The notes under the pieces were generated by a model. The model ran no database searches. It saw only the letters and a list, made by a program, of their open reading frames with translations, and was not told the origin of the DNA. Below are positions 54,659 through 63,913 of a stretch of 64,000 bases of DNA, piece after piece. How positions within the stretch are numbered: the stretch's first letter is position 1; the number at the start of each line of letters is the position of its first letter. Both the position numbers and the translations under genes were made by a program. The DNA comes from Nonomuraea longispora (lineage in GTDB: Bacteria; Actinomycetota; Actinomycetes; Streptosporangiales; Streptosporangiaceae), in assembly GCF_004348345.1 (NCBI RefSeq), contig NZ_SMJZ01000008.1, positions 1 to 64,000 on the forward strand, in the 5' to 3' direction.

Positions 54659-56584
54659 CTATCGCAGCAGTTCGCCCGCGACGGAGCCGGCGGCGGTGGC
54701 GTCCAGCCGCCCGTCCACCACCGCCGTGACGACCCGTCTGGTCAGCGTGTTCTCGACGAGCAGCGGCCGGTCCCACGCCAGCGCCTGGCCCACCCCCGGA
54801 TACTCCTCGACGCGCACGAACCAGGGGTCGTCGCCGTCCTGCACGAACACGAGCGTCCAGTCCCGCCCCGCCGGGTCGGTGCCGGACAGGGCGATCCAGC
54901 GGTCGCGGCTGCCGTGCACCGCCCGTTCGTCCCCCGGCAACGTCGTCCGGGCGGTCGAGGTGCCGGGCGCGCGCCAGAAGAAACCGCCGTAGCCGGCGCC
55001 CGCGCGGCCCTTGGTGGCCGAACTGTTGATCTCCAGCGGCGCCCCGGTGAGGTTGGTCAGCGTGAACGCGAAGTCCAGCGCCCAGGCGTCCTCCCGGATC
55101 GGCCGCACCGTGACCGTGCGCTCCTCGCGGGCCATCAGCCCGCCGCCGGGCCCGATCCACTCCAGCCGCTCGGCGAAACCGCCGTCGTCCAGCCGGGCGA
55201 ACGCCGCGTGCCGCTGGACGCCGTGGTCGTCGAGCCAGGTGGGCCCCTGGTCCCTGACGTAGGTGCGACCGCCCCAGAAGTTCGCCCCGCCGAGGTCCGC
55301 GACGGCCACGCCGGCGCCGAGGTGGTGGACGTGGTCCTCGGGCCTGACCTCGGTCACCTCGACGCCGCCCAGCGTGCGCACCTCGTACAGGTAGGGGCGG
55401 GGCGAGTCGGTGGCCGGCAGGTCGGGCCGTGTCTCGTAACGGGCCACGCGGTGGTCGCCGGCCAGCAGCTCCACCCGGGTCCACGGCACGTTCAGCTCCG
55501 AGTAGAGCGCCAGCCGCTCGGCGCTGCGGGCGGTCACCTCGGCGATGCCCGGCAGGATTCGGCGCGCGACCTGGTCCAGGCCGTCCCGCTCCAGTTCCTG
55601 GTGCCGCTCGGGGATGGGCTGCGGCTCGGGAGCCAGCCGCACCGCGTCCAGCACCTGCGTGAACCGCTCCGTACGCTCCAGCGGAACCAGCAGGGCGGCG
55701 CCCGTGCGTACGTGGTCGAGGAGGTTGTCCAGCAGGTCGGTGCGGTCGTACACGGTGGTCGTGACCGAGCCGTCCGGCAGCTCCACCTTGACGCTGTCCT
55801 GCGTGTAGACGAGCGTGGCCCGGCCCGCGTCGCCGTGCACCACCAGGTACGGCTCGTGCCGCTCCGGCGCGCACAACGACACCGCGACGGTGAGCACGAG
55901 ACCGTCGTCCATGCGGATCCGCACGCACGACGTGTCGTCGGACTCGATCGTGTTGGCGCGGTAGAGCTCGGTCTCGATCTCCGCGATGGAGCCGTCCACC
56001 AGGGCCAGCGCGGTCGCCACGGCGTGCGCGAACGGGTTGGTGAGCGCGCCGTCCACCACGTCGACGCCGTCGAGGCGGCGCCTGCCCGACCAGGCGGAAC
56101 GGGTGAAGTAGGAGACCGGGCGTTCCCAGGCGCCCGCGCCGCCGATGCCGCGCACCCGCCCGAGGGCGCCGCTCGCGATCAGCTCGCGCAGCGCCGGAAC
56201 CGCCGCGGAGCCGAGCGACTGGAAGCCGACCTGGCAGGCCAGCCCCGTCTCGGCCACGGCCGCGGCGATCCTCCCGTGCGCCTCGGGCGTCGCCGCCGGC
56301 GGCTTCTCCAGCAGCACGTGCGAGCCCGCGTGCAGCGCGGTCACCGCGAGGTCGGCGTGGGTGTGGATCGGCGTGCAGATGATCGTGACCTCCGCGCCGG
56401 TCTTGGCGATCAGCTCGCGCAGGTCGGGCGACTGCAGGGGCGTGCCGAAGTCCACCTCGACCGGGCGCACGTCGCAGATCCCGGCCAGCTCGGCCACCCC
56501 CGACTCGGACAGCAGGTGCAGGTGACGCAGATGGTGCTGGCCGTGCCCGTGGGCCCCGGCCAGCACGACCCTCGCCGGCGTCAT
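54659..56584 (-). CDS. Gfo/Idh/MocA dehydrogenase fused to PmoA-like domain
   Basis: A 641-residue fusion. Residues 1-~330 are a Gfo/Idh/MocA oxidoreductase: VVLAGAHGHGQHHLRHL (NAD fold), VTIICTPIHTHADLAVTAL, HVLLEKPPAAT with catalytic-type Lys. Residues ~345-641 match the DUF6807/PmoA family (PYLYEVRTLGGVEVTEVRP, DHVHHLGAGVAVADLGGANFWGG, EWIGPGGGLMAREERTV). Its ATG at 56584 overlaps the stop of the enolase gene by 1 bp. It ends the sugar-acid operon. Likely acts on a glycoside or inositol-like substrate. Confidence 0.85.
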   Translation of the reverse strand: MTPARVVLAGAHGHGQHHLRHLHLLSESGVAELAGICDVRPVEVDFGTPLQSPDLRELIAKTGAEVTIICTPIHTHADLAVTALHAGSHVLLEKPPAATPEAHGRIAAAVAETGLACQVGFQSLGSAAVPALRELIASGALGRVRGIGGAGAWERPVSYFTRSAWSGRRRLDGVDVVDGALTNPFAHAVATALALVDGSIAEIETELYRANTIESDDTSCVRIRMDDGLVLTVAVSLCAPERHEPYLVVHGDAGRATLVYTQDSVKVELPDGSVTTTVYDRTDLLDNLLDHVRTGAALLVPLERTERFTQVLDAVRLAPEPQPIPERHQELERDGLDQVARRILPGIAEVTARSAERLALYSELNVPWTRVELLAGDHRVARYETRPDLPATDSPRPYLYEVRTLGGVEVTEVRPEDHVHHLGAGVAVADLGGANFWGGRTYVRDQGPTWLDDHGVQRHAAFARLDDGGFAERLEWIGPGGGLMAREERTVTVRPIREDAWALDFAFTLTNLTGAPLEINSSATKGRAGAGYGGFFWRAPGTSTARTTLPGDERAVHGSRDRWIALSGTDPAGRDWTLVFVQDGDDPWFVRVEEYPGVGQALAWDRPLLVENTLTRRVVTAVVDGRLDATAAGSVAGELLR

Positions 56585-57636
56585 CACGACCACCTCAGCC
56601 CGAGCCCGGCGTGGGGGCCCGCGCGGAGCACGCCGCCGCTGACCTCCACCGGGTACGGCTCGTCCAGCAGCCCCAGGGCAGCGAACGAGGCGTCTTCCAC
56701 GTCCTCCACCATGGCGGGCAGCGGCAGGGCCAGCGCCAGCTGTCCCGACATCTCGCTCAGCAGGTGCGGATGGACCGGCACGTCGTACGTTCTGGCCAGC
56801 TCCACGATCCGCAGGAACGGCGTGATGCCGCCGACCCGCGCCACGTTCGGCTGGACGACGTCGCAGGCGCCGGCCGCCAGCAGGTCGCGGAAGCCGTACG
56901 TGGTGTAGACGTTCTCGCCGACGGCCACCGGCACGTCGGTGCAGCGGCGCAGCTCCACGTGCGCGGCCACGTCGTCGGCGGGCAGCGGCTCCTCGATCCA
57001 GTGCAGGTCGAACTCGCGCAGCGCGGCGAGGGCCCGCCGCGCTCTGTGCAGGTCCCACCGCTGGTTGGCGTCGATCATCAGCAGCCGGTCGGGGCCGATC
57101 ACCTCGCGGACCGCGGCCACCCTGGCCACGTCCTCGGCCAGGTCGGGGCGGCCCACCTTGATCTTGACGCCCCGGTGGCCGGCCGCCACCCAGCGGCGGG
57201 CCTGCGCGACCAGCTCCTCCAGCGGGTAGTGCAGGTTGACGCCGCTGCCGTAGACCGGGACCTCGTCGCGCCGCCGCCCGAGCACGTCGGCCAGGTCGCG
57301 CTCGCGGCAGCGCAGGTCCCACAGCGCCAGATCGACTCCGGCCAGCGCGACGGTGGTGACCCCGCCGGGGCCCGCCTCCCGCAGGTGCCGCCAGAGCCGG
57401 TCCCAGACCACCTCGGGGTGCGGGTCGAGGCCGATGAGCGCCTCACGCAGGTCGTGGTCGAGCAGCGCCTTGACGGCGTGCGCGCCGATCTGCGGCGTCC
57501 ACGAGAAACCGCTGCCGGTGCGCCCGTCCGCCAGGGTGACGTGCGTGACGATCACGTGGTTGAACGGCACGTCCGCTCCCCAGGGGCGGGGGAGCGGGAC
57601 GCTGCGCAGCTCCGTACGCAGGTCGGCGACCGTCAC
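56584..57636 (-). CDS. enolase-superfamily (mandelate racemase/MLE type) dehydratase
   Basis: A 350-residue enzyme: GVKIKVGRPD (KxK base motif), LLMIDANQRWD, HWIEEPLPADD, VGENVYTTYGF (metal ligands D, E, E) and a C-terminal HPHLLSEMSG. GTG 57636 overlaps the stop of the KdgD-like gene (GTGA). Together with that gene it could dehydrate an aldarate or sugar acid to a keto-deoxy acid. Confidence 0.88.
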   Translation of the reverse strand: MTVADLRTELRSVPLPRPWGADVPFNHVIVTHVTLADGRTGSGFSWTPQIGAHAVKALLDHDLREALIGLDPHPEVVWDRLWRHLREAGPGGVTTVALAGVDLALWDLRCRERDLADVLGRRRDEVPVYGSGVNLHYPLEELVAQARRWVAAGHRGVKIKVGRPDLAEDVARVAAVREVIGPDRLLMIDANQRWDLHRARRALAALREFDLHWIEEPLPADDVAAHVELRRCTDVPVAVGENVYTTYGFRDLLAAGACDVVQPNVARVGGITPFLRIVELARTYDVPVHPHLLSEMSGQLALALPLPAMVEDVEDASFAALGLLDEPYPVEVSGGVLRAGPHAGLGLRWS

Positions 57637-58505
57637 GACGCCGCCCGTTCGAGACCGGTCTTGATCAGCGCCTCCAGCTCCTCCAGGTGCTCCTCGGTGA
57701 CGTCCACCAGCGGCGGACGCACGCCGCCCACGTCGAGGCCGCGCAGCCGGACCCCCGCCTTGACCAGCGCGACCGGGTAGCCGGGGACCTTGCCGCGCAA
57801 CCGTACGAGGGGGGCGTAGAACTCCGTCAGCAGCCGCTCGTCGCCGTTCAGGTAGGCCTTGGCGATCTCCGGCGCGAACGCGAACACCGCGCTGGAGTAG
57901 AGCTCCACGCCGATGCCCCGGTAGGCGGGCATGGTCAGCTCGGCCGTCGGCAGCCCGTTGAAGAACAGGAACTCGGGGAACCGTTCGCGCACGGCCAGCA
58001 CGGTGCGCTGCATCCTGTCGATGTCGCCCAGGCCGTCCTTCAGCCCGATCACGCCGGGGAGGCCGGCCAGCTCGACCACGGTGTCGGGTTCGAGCGCGAC
58101 CGTGCCCCGCTGGTAGATGATCACCGGCAGCACGGAGGCGATCGCCGACACGTACGCGGTGTAGCCGTGCCCCGGCCCCTGCGCCAGGTACGGAGGCATG
58201 AGCAGCAGCCCGTCCGCGCCCGCGTCCCTGGCGGCCCGCGCCTGGTTGAGCGCCGCGCCGAGCGGGCCGCCCGCGCCGGCGAACACCGGCACCCGGCCAC
58301 CCACGGCCTCGGCCGCGATCCGTACCGCGCGGGCGTGCTCGGCCTCCGACAGGGCGGAGAACTCGCCGGTGCCGCAGGCCGCGAAGACGGCGCCGGGGCC
58401 GTGCTCCATGCGCTGGGAGACGTGCTCGGCCAGCACCTCCTCGGCCAGGCCGCCGCCGGCGTCGAACGGGGTGACGGGGAAGAACAGCACACCGCTGAGT
58501 TTCAT
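57633..58505 (-). CDS. dihydrodipicolinate synthase family, KdgD-like
   Basis: A 290-residue TIM barrel: GVLFFPVTPFDAGGGLAEEV, AACGTGEFSALSEAEH, YQRGTVAL, Schiff-base Lys in GVIGLKDGLGD, FLFFNGLPTAELTM. The FFPVTPF start and NGLPTAE motif point to 5-dehydro-4-deoxyglucarate dehydratase (4.2.1.41) rather than lysine synthesis. ATG 58505 overlaps the stop of the epimerase gene (TGATG). The product would be 2-oxoglutarate semialdehyde. Confidence 0.82.
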   Translation of the reverse strand: MKLSGVLFFPVTPFDAGGGLAEEVLAEHVSQRMEHGPGAVFAACGTGEFSALSEAEHARAVRIAAEAVGGRVPVFAGAGGPLGAALNQARAARDAGADGLLLMPPYLAQGPGHGYTAYVSAIASVLPVIIYQRGTVALEPDTVVELAGLPGVIGLKDGLGDIDRMQRTVLAVRERFPEFLFFNGLPTAELTMPAYRGIGVELYSSAVFAFAPEIAKAYLNGDERLLTEFYAPLVRLRGKVPGYPVALVKAGVRLRGLDVGGVRPPLVDVTEEHLEELEALIKTGLERAAS

Positions 58506-59392
58506 CAGACGTCCTTGAGTTCGGTGCGCCAGCTCCGCTTCGGCTGCCAGCCGAGCAGGCGCTCTGCCTTGGTGGTCGAGAAGGCGGGGGCGGTGCCGGT
58601 GAGCCCGGCGGCGAGCTGCTCGGTGCCGGGCACGGCCTGGGGGAGCAGCTCGGCCAGCGGCTTCCTGGCCAGCGCGTCGGCGGCGCCGGCGAAGAAGACC
58701 TCGCCGTTCGGCAGCTCGGGCAGCGCCTGGGCGAGCACGGCGATCATGTCGGCGGCGTCGCGGGAGTCGATGTAGTTGAACAGCGAGACGCCGGCGAGCG
58801 CGGGCCGGTCCAGCCGTTCCTTGACGGTGTGCCCCGACTGGGTCGGCGCGCCCGCCCACTCCTCGGGCGGGATGACGAAGCACGGCCGGACGGCGGCCAG
58901 TTTCGTCGTCCCGGCCACGGCGAACGCCTTCATGGTCTGCTCGGCCGCCACCTTGGACAGGTTGTAGGCGTTCCATGGCCGCACCGGGTGTTCCTCGTCG
59001 ATCGGCAGGTACGCCGGCGCCCAGCCGCCGGGGGCGCCGTAGCCGAGCACGGTGGGGCTGCTGGCGAGGACCACGCCGGCCACACCGAGCGCCACGGACG
59101 CCTCGCAGACGTTGAACGCCAGCTGGGTGTTGACCTTGAAGATCACCGACTCGGGCCGGCTGAACGGTGTGGCGATCGCGGCCAGATGGATCACCGTATC
59201 CGGCCGGAACCTGGCGATCGTCTCGAACGCCTCTCCCGTGTCGGTGAGGTCGGCGGGTAAGGTGGCGGCGGCCTCATCTGGGGTTCCTGGGGCGTGGTCC
59301 ACGCCGATGACCTCGTGCCCGGCCGCCGCGAGCGTGCTGACCACGCTGCGGCCGAGGCGTCCTGCGCTTCCGGTGACGAGGACTCTGCTCAC
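58505..59392 (-). CDS. NAD-dependent epimerase/dehydratase family, uronate-dehydrogenase-like
   Basis: A 295-residue extended SDR: RVLVTGSAGRLGRSV (NAD loop), HLAAIATPF, YNLSK (Tyr/Lys pair), RPCFVIPP. GTG 59392 lies 9 bases after AAGGAG and right at the start of the first strand; the longer frame would run through the operator. Given the aldarate-type genes behind it, uronate oxidation is a plausible role. First gene of the operon, with a LacI box 22 bp upstream. Confidence 0.8.
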   Translation of the reverse strand: MSRVLVTGSAGRLGRSVVSTLAAAGHEVIGVDHAPGTPDEAAATLPADLTDTGEAFETIARFRPDTVIHLAAIATPFSRPESVIFKVNTQLAFNVCEASVALGVAGVVLASSPTVLGYGAPGGWAPAYLPIDEEHPVRPWNAYNLSKVAAEQTMKAFAVAGTTKLAAVRPCFVIPPEEWAGAPTQSGHTVKERLDRPALAGVSLFNYIDSRDAADMIAVLAQALPELPNGEVFFAGAADALARKPLAELLPQAVPGTEQLAAGLTGTAPAFSTTKAERLLGWQPKRSWRTELKDV

Positions 59393-59413
59393 CGTTAGGG
59401 GCTCCTTCAAGAC

Positions 59414-59427
59414 TGCAAACAGTTGCA
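59414..59427. promoter_or_regulatory. LacI-type operator before the catabolic operon
   Basis: TGCAAACAGTTGCA, a near-perfect palindrome, directly upstream of the epimerase start (minus strand). Confidence 0.7.
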
Positions 59428-59525
59428 CTAAACCTTTGTGTCAGGAGGGCCGGGGCGTCAAGGGGTGATTTCCTGATCGGCGGTCTAGCTGGGGCTTCCT
59501 GACTGCTGTGCATCCGGGATGGTAC

Positions 59526-59569
59526 AGCAAGCGCTTTTATCTGCCCCATGGCCTCTGCAAGCGGTTGCG
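59526..59569. promoter_or_regulatory. two LacI-type boxes before the regulator gene
   Basis: AGCAAGCGCTTTTA (59526-59539) and TGCAAGCGGTTGCG (59556-59569) stand 16-60 bp before the regulator start at 59585, suggesting autoregulation. Confidence 0.65.
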
Positions 59570-59584
59570 TTAGGGTGTGCATTT

Positions 59585-60538
59585 GTGACTGTGACGATTC
59601 GTGATGTGGCCCGGGCCTCCGGTGTGCATGTATCGACCGTGTCGCGGACGTTCTCCGCGCCGCACATGGTGAACGCCGCCACCCGCACGAGGGTGCTGAC
59701 GGTGGCCGAGGAGCTCGGATACCGGCCGAACCGGGCGGCCAGGGCGCTCACGACCGGGCGCACCCACAATCTCGGCCTGATCGTGGCCGACATCGCCAAC
59801 CCGTTCTTCCCGCCGCTGATCAAGGCCGCCCACGCGGCCGCCAGGCAGCGCGACTACCACCTGTTCGTGGCCGACACCGACGAGGAGCCGGCCGCCGAGG
59901 AGGAGCTGGTGCAGGCGTTCAGCAAACAGGTGGACGGCGTGGTGCTGTGCAGCCCGCGCTCGTCCAACAAAGCGCTGGAGCGGCTGGCCGAGCGGGTGCC
60001 GTTCGTGGTGATCAACCGGCGGCTGCGGGGGGCCGCCACCGTGCTGATGGACGTCGGCCACGGCGCCAGGCTGGCCGTCGAGCATCTGGCGGGCCTCGGG
60101 CACCGCCGGGTGGCGCTGGTGGCGGGGCCCGCGGGCTCGTGGACGAGCGCGGAGATCCGCGCCGCCGCCGAGCAGGTGCCGGACGTGGAGCTCACCGTCA
60201 TCGGTCCCAACGCGCCCACCGAGCGGGGTGGCTTCGCCGCCGCGGGCCGGGTGCGCGACGCGGGGGTGACCGGCGCGCTCGCCTACAACGACCTGGTGGC
60301 GATCGGGCTCATCGAGGGCCTCGGCGATCTTGGGCTGACCGTTCCCGCGGACGTGAGCGTCGTGGGGATCGACGATATCGTTTCAGGGCGGCTGAACCGT
60401 CCCAAACTCACCACGGTCGCCATGCCCACCGCCGCGGCGGGTCGGCTGGCGGTCGACCTGCTCATCCAGGAGGTGAGCGCCACCACCTCGTTGGAGACCC
60501 GACTGGTCGTCAGGGATTCCACGGCGCCTCCGCGCTAG
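59585..60538 (+). CDS. LacI family transcriptional regulator
   Basis: A 317-residue regulator: HTH VTIRDVARASGVHVSTVSRT, hinge with NRAARALTTGRT, periplasmic-binding-like sensor (NLGLIVADIANPFF, VDGVVLCSPRSS, GALAYNDLVAIGLIEGL, VSVVGIDDIVSGRL). GTG 59585 starts the HTH; the longer frame runs through the operators and is rejected. It should bind the TGCAA-type boxes around it and release them with a sugar or sugar acid. Confidence 0.94.
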   Translation: MTVTIRDVARASGVHVSTVSRTFSAPHMVNAATRTRVLTVAEELGYRPNRAARALTTGRTHNLGLIVADIANPFFPPLIKAAHAAARQRDYHLFVADTDEEPAAEEELVQAFSKQVDGVVLCSPRSSNKALERLAERVPFVVINRRLRGAATVLMDVGHGARLAVEHLAGLGHRRVALVAGPAGSWTSAEIRAAAEQVPDVELTVIGPNAPTERGGFAAAGRVRDAGVTGALAYNDLVAIGLIEGLGDLGLTVPADVSVVGIDDIVSGRLNRPKLTTVAMPTAAAGRLAVDLLIQEVSATTSLETRLVVRDSTAPPR

Positions 60539-60546
60539 CGGGGTGC

Positions 60547-60560
60547 TGCAAACGGTTGTA
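60547..60560. promoter_or_regulatory. LacI-type box after the regulator gene
   Basis: TGCAAACGGTTGTA, 9 bp after the regulator stop and ~190 bp before the importer. It may work with the next box by looping. Confidence 0.6.
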
Positions 60561-60656
60561 CTAAACGAGGGCCAAATTCATCTGACTTCTTCCCAGGTCA
60601 GTTCGTTCAGCAGGGGAAACGTGTCAACGATATATCGGTAACGGCCAGGTAACGGC

Positions 60657-60693
60657 TGCAAAGGGTTGACGCAACTTTCCCGCCAGCTATAGG
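60657..60693 (+). promoter_or_regulatory. importer promoter overlapped by a LacI box
   Basis: TGCAAAGGGTTGAC (60657-60670) overlaps the -35 TTGACG (60666-60671); after a 16-bp spacer comes TATAGG (60688-60693). Repressor bound here would cover the -35 element. Confidence 0.6.
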
Positions 60694-60739
60694 AAAGCGC
60701 TATCCAGTACATATCTCGCCGGAAGGTTCGTAATGACGA

Positions 60740-61714
60740 GTGAGTTCCGTCATGGCTGACTCGGTGGCGGTGAAGCCCCTGGAGGCGGTGACCGAACCCC
60801 CGCGTGGCGGCGGACACCGCTCCACGAAACGCTCCCGCCGTGAGGCACGGGCCGCCTATCTCTTCCTGGCCCCCTGGTTCGCCGGCCTGCTCGTCATCAC
60901 GATCGGCCCGATCCTCGCCTCGCTCTACCTGTCGTTCACCGACTACAGCCTCCTGCAGGAGGCCGAGTGGGTCGGCTTCGACAACTACGTCAAGATGTTC
61001 ACCGAGGACCCGAGGTACATCAACTCGCTCAAGGTCACCACGATCTACGTGGTCGTCTCGGTGCCGCTGCAACTCGCCTTCGCGCTCGCGCTGGCCCTGG
61101 TGCTCGACCGGGGGCTGCGCGGACTGGCGATCTACCGCTCGATCTTCTACCTGCCCTCGCTGCTCGGCGGCAGCGTCGCGATCGCGATCCTCTGGCGCAA
61201 GGTCTTCGGCGCCGACGGCCTGGTCAACGCGCTGCTCGGAGCGTTCGGCATCCAGGGGCCCGGCTGGGTCGGCCACCCCGACTACGCGCTCGGCACGCTG
61301 ATCATCCTGCACGTCTGGACGTTCGGGGCCCCCATGATCATCTTTCTGGCCGGGCTCCGGCAGATCCCCAGCAGCTACTACGAGGCCGCCGCGGTCGACG
61401 GGGCCGGCCCGCTGCGGCAGTTCAAATCGATCACGCTGCCGCTGCTGACGCCGATCATCTTCTTCAACCTGGTGCTGGAGATCATCAAGTCGTTCCAGTC
61501 GTTCACGCAGTCGTTCATCGTGAGCAACGGCACCGGCGGGCCCGCCGACTCGACGCTCTTCTACACGCTCTACCTCTACCTGAACGGATTCAGGGACTAC
61601 GACATGGGCTACGCGGCCGCGATGGCGTGGGTCCTGCTGCTCATCATCGCCGGTCTGACCGGGGTGAACTTCCTCGCTTCCAAGTATTGGGTCTTCTATG
61701 GCGACACCAAGTAG
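60740..61714 (+). CDS. sugar ABC permease (MalF type)
   Basis: A 324-residue permease from GTG 60740 (ATG 60752 also possible; neither has a strong ribosome site). Six helices, and the coupling EAA loop YYEAAAVDGAGPLRQFKSITLP. First gene of the three-gene importer under the LacI-type promoter. No ATPase gene is included in the window, so a shared MsiK-like ATPase is likely. Confidence 0.93.
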   Translation: MSSVMADSVAVKPLEAVTEPPRGGGHRSTKRSRREARAAYLFLAPWFAGLLVITIGPILASLYLSFTDYSLLQEAEWVGFDNYVKMFTEDPRYINSLKVTTIYVVVSVPLQLAFALALALVLDRGLRGLAIYRSIFYLPSLLGGSVAIAILWRKVFGADGLVNALLGAFGIQGPGWVGHPDYALGTLIILHVWTFGAPMIIFLAGLRQIPSSYYEAAAVDGAGPLRQFKSITLPLLTPIIFFNLVLEIIKSFQSFTQSFIVSNGTGGPADSTLFYTLYLYLNGFRDYDMGYAAAMAWVLLLIIAGLTGVNFLASKYWVFYGDTK

Positions 61715-62564
61715 GCCGATTCCGGTGCTGTTCCGCCCGCTCAAGGGCGGACGGGTGGTCAAGCACATCCTGCTGATCGGCTTCGGCGTGATCATGCTCT
61801 ATCCGCTGCTCTGGATGGTCTCCAGCTCGCTCAAGCCGGAGGAGCTCATCTTCCGGCAGCCCGGCCTGCTGCCGAGCGAGGTCACGCTGGAGAACTATAC
61901 GGAGGGCTGGACCGCGCTGAAGCATCCCTTCGGCTACTACCTGTGGAACTCGGCGCTCATCACCGGGCTGTCGGTGGTGGCGAACCTGGTGGCCTGCTCG
62001 CTGGCCGCCTACGCCTTCGCGCGGCTGAACTTCCCGCTGAAGAGGCTCTGGTTCACGATCATGCTGGGCACGATCATGTTGCCGCACCACGTGGTGATCG
62101 TGCCGCAGTACATCATGTTCTCCGAGCTCGACCTGATCAACACGATCTGGCCGCTGGTCATGCCGAAGGTGCTGGCCACCGACGCGTTCTTCATCTTCCT
62201 CATGGTGCAGTTCATCCGCACCCTGCCGAGGGAGCTGGACGAGGCGGCCGAGATCGACGGCGCGGGCTACTGGCGCATCTTCATCAGGGTCGTCATGCCG
62301 CTCTCCCTGCCCGCCCTGGCCACCACCGCGATCTTCACGTTCATCTGGACGTGGAACGACTTCCTCAGCCAGCTGCTCTATCTGAACAACCCGGATAACT
62401 TCACCGTCCCAGTCGCGTTGCGGACGTTCCTGGACTCTAGTGGTGAGTCCTCCTGGGGTCCTATGTTCGCCATGTCGATCATCGCGCTCGGCCCGATCTT
62501 CGGATTCTTCCTGGCCGGGCAGAAGTACCTGATCCGTGGTGTCGCCACCACGGGACTGAAGTAG
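61698..62564 (+). CDS. sugar ABC permease (MalG type)
   Basis: A 288-residue permease starting at ATG 61698, overlapping the first permease by 17 bp. The EAA motif is LDEAAEIDGAGYWRIFIRVV. N-terminal helix HILLIGFGVIMLYPLLWMV. It forms the channel with the MalF-like subunit. Confidence 0.93.
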   Translation: MATPSRPIPVLFRPLKGGRVVKHILLIGFGVIMLYPLLWMVSSSLKPEELIFRQPGLLPSEVTLENYTEGWTALKHPFGYYLWNSALITGLSVVANLVACSLAAYAFARLNFPLKRLWFTIMLGTIMLPHHVVIVPQYIMFSELDLINTIWPLVMPKVLATDAFFIFLMVQFIRTLPRELDEAAEIDGAGYWRIFIRVVMPLSLPALATTAIFTFIWTWNDFLSQLLYLNNPDNFTVPVALRTFLDSSGESSWGPMFAMSIIALGPIFGFFLAGQKYLIRGVATTGLK

Positions 62565-62607
62565 TTCCCCCACCCCCCAACCCAGAAGACCCCTAGGAGG
62601 TAGAGCC

Positions 62608-63891
62608 GTGAGCTCTGGCAAGAAGATGTGGTCGGCGACCCTGCTCGCCACCGCTGTGCTGGCGGTCACCGCGGCCTGCGGCAGTGACAGCGGCGGCGAG
62701 AGCGCCGACGGCAAGGTCAAGGTGCGCTTCTCCTACTGGGGCAGCGACGCGCGGCAGAAGATGACCGAAGAGGCGATCAAGAAGTTCGAGGCGAAGAACC
62801 CGAACATCGACATCGAGGGCGAGTTCTCCGACTTCGGCAGCTACTACGAGACGCTGGCCACCAAGGTCGCGGGCAACGACGCGCCGGACGTCATCACCAT
62901 CGAGATCCGCGGCCTGCGCGAATACGCCGAGCGCGGCGCGCTGGCCGACCTCGCGGGCAAGGTCAACGCCACCGACATCGACGCCAAGGTGCTGGCCACC
63001 GGCGCCATCGACGGCAAGCAGTACGCCATCCCCACCGGCGTCAACGCCTTCAGCCTCGTGGTCAACCCGGACCTGGTCGAGAAGAACGGGCAGAAGCTGC
63101 CCGACGACGCCAAGTGGACCTGGGAGGACTACATCGATCTGGCGTCGAAGATCACCGCCGAGAGCGGCGGCAAGGTCTTCGGCACGCAGCAGAGCTTCAA
63201 CCCCGGTTATCTGGAGATCTTCGCCGCGCAGCGCGGCGAGAAGTTCTACCAGGGCAACAAGCTCGGCATCTCGCCCGACACGCTCAAGGCGTGGTGGTCG
63301 AACATGCAGACGCTGATCAAGACCAAGGGCACCCCCGACGCCGCCAAGAGCGTCGAGATCGGCGCCCAGAGCGTGGACCAGTCGCTGCTCGGCACCAACA
63401 CCGGCGCGATGGGCATGTGGTGGAGCAACCAGCTCGGCGCGATCAACAAGGCGTCGGGCCAGGACGTCAGCCTGCTGCGCATGCCGAAGGCGGAGGGGGC
63501 CGCCACCGGCGGCATGTTCCTGCAGCCGGCGATGCTCTACACCGCCTCGTCGAAGTCCGAGCATCCGGCCGAGGCCGCCAAGTTCATCGACTTCATGATC
63601 AACGATCCGGAGGCGGGCGAGATCATCCTGAGTGACCGCGGCCTGCCGGCCAGCTCCAAGGTCCTCGCGGCGGTCAAGGAGAAGCTGCCGGAGACCGACA
63701 TCAAGACGCTCGACTTCATCGACGAGGTCAGGAGCGAGCTGTCGGACCCGCCGGCCGCGCCGCCCAAGGGCGCCAGCGGCATGGAAGACATCCTGACGCG
63801 GTACTCCGAGGAGATCCTGTTCGGCAGGATGACCCCCGACGACGCCGCACAGAAGTTCCTGACCGAGGCCAACGCCTCGATCGCGGGCTGA
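62608..63891 (+). CDS. sugar-binding lipoprotein of the ABC importer
   Basis: A 427-residue family-1 extracellular binding protein: GTG 62608 behind AGGAGGT, signal peptide with VTAAC lipobox, then VRFSYWGSDARQKMTEEAIK, DVITIEIRGLREYAERGAL, YAIPTGVNAFSLVVN and GMWWSNQLGA. It catches a mono- or oligosaccharide outside the cell. Confidence 0.94.
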   Translation: MSSGKKMWSATLLATAVLAVTAACGSDSGGESADGKVKVRFSYWGSDARQKMTEEAIKKFEAKNPNIDIEGEFSDFGSYYETLATKVAGNDAPDVITIEIRGLREYAERGALADLAGKVNATDIDAKVLATGAIDGKQYAIPTGVNAFSLVVNPDLVEKNGQKLPDDAKWTWEDYIDLASKITAESGGKVFGTQQSFNPGYLEIFAAQRGEKFYQGNKLGISPDTLKAWWSNMQTLIKTKGTPDAAKSVEIGAQSVDQSLLGTNTGAMGMWWSNQLGAINKASGQDVSLLRMPKAEGAATGGMFLQPAMLYTASSKSEHPAEAAKFIDFMINDPEAGEIILSDRGLPASSKVLAAVKEKLPETDIKTLDFIDEVRSELSDPPAAPPKGASGMEDILTRYSEEILFGRMTPDDAAQKFLTEANASIAG

Positions 63892-63913
63892 TCCTTCGCA
63901 TCTAAGGAGAGAC

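Noticed and set aside
52400-54700. Lanthipeptide cluster around the ABC exporter pair
   Set aside because: No LanM/LanKC-like synthetase and no credible precursor in 54560-54660 or in the flanks.
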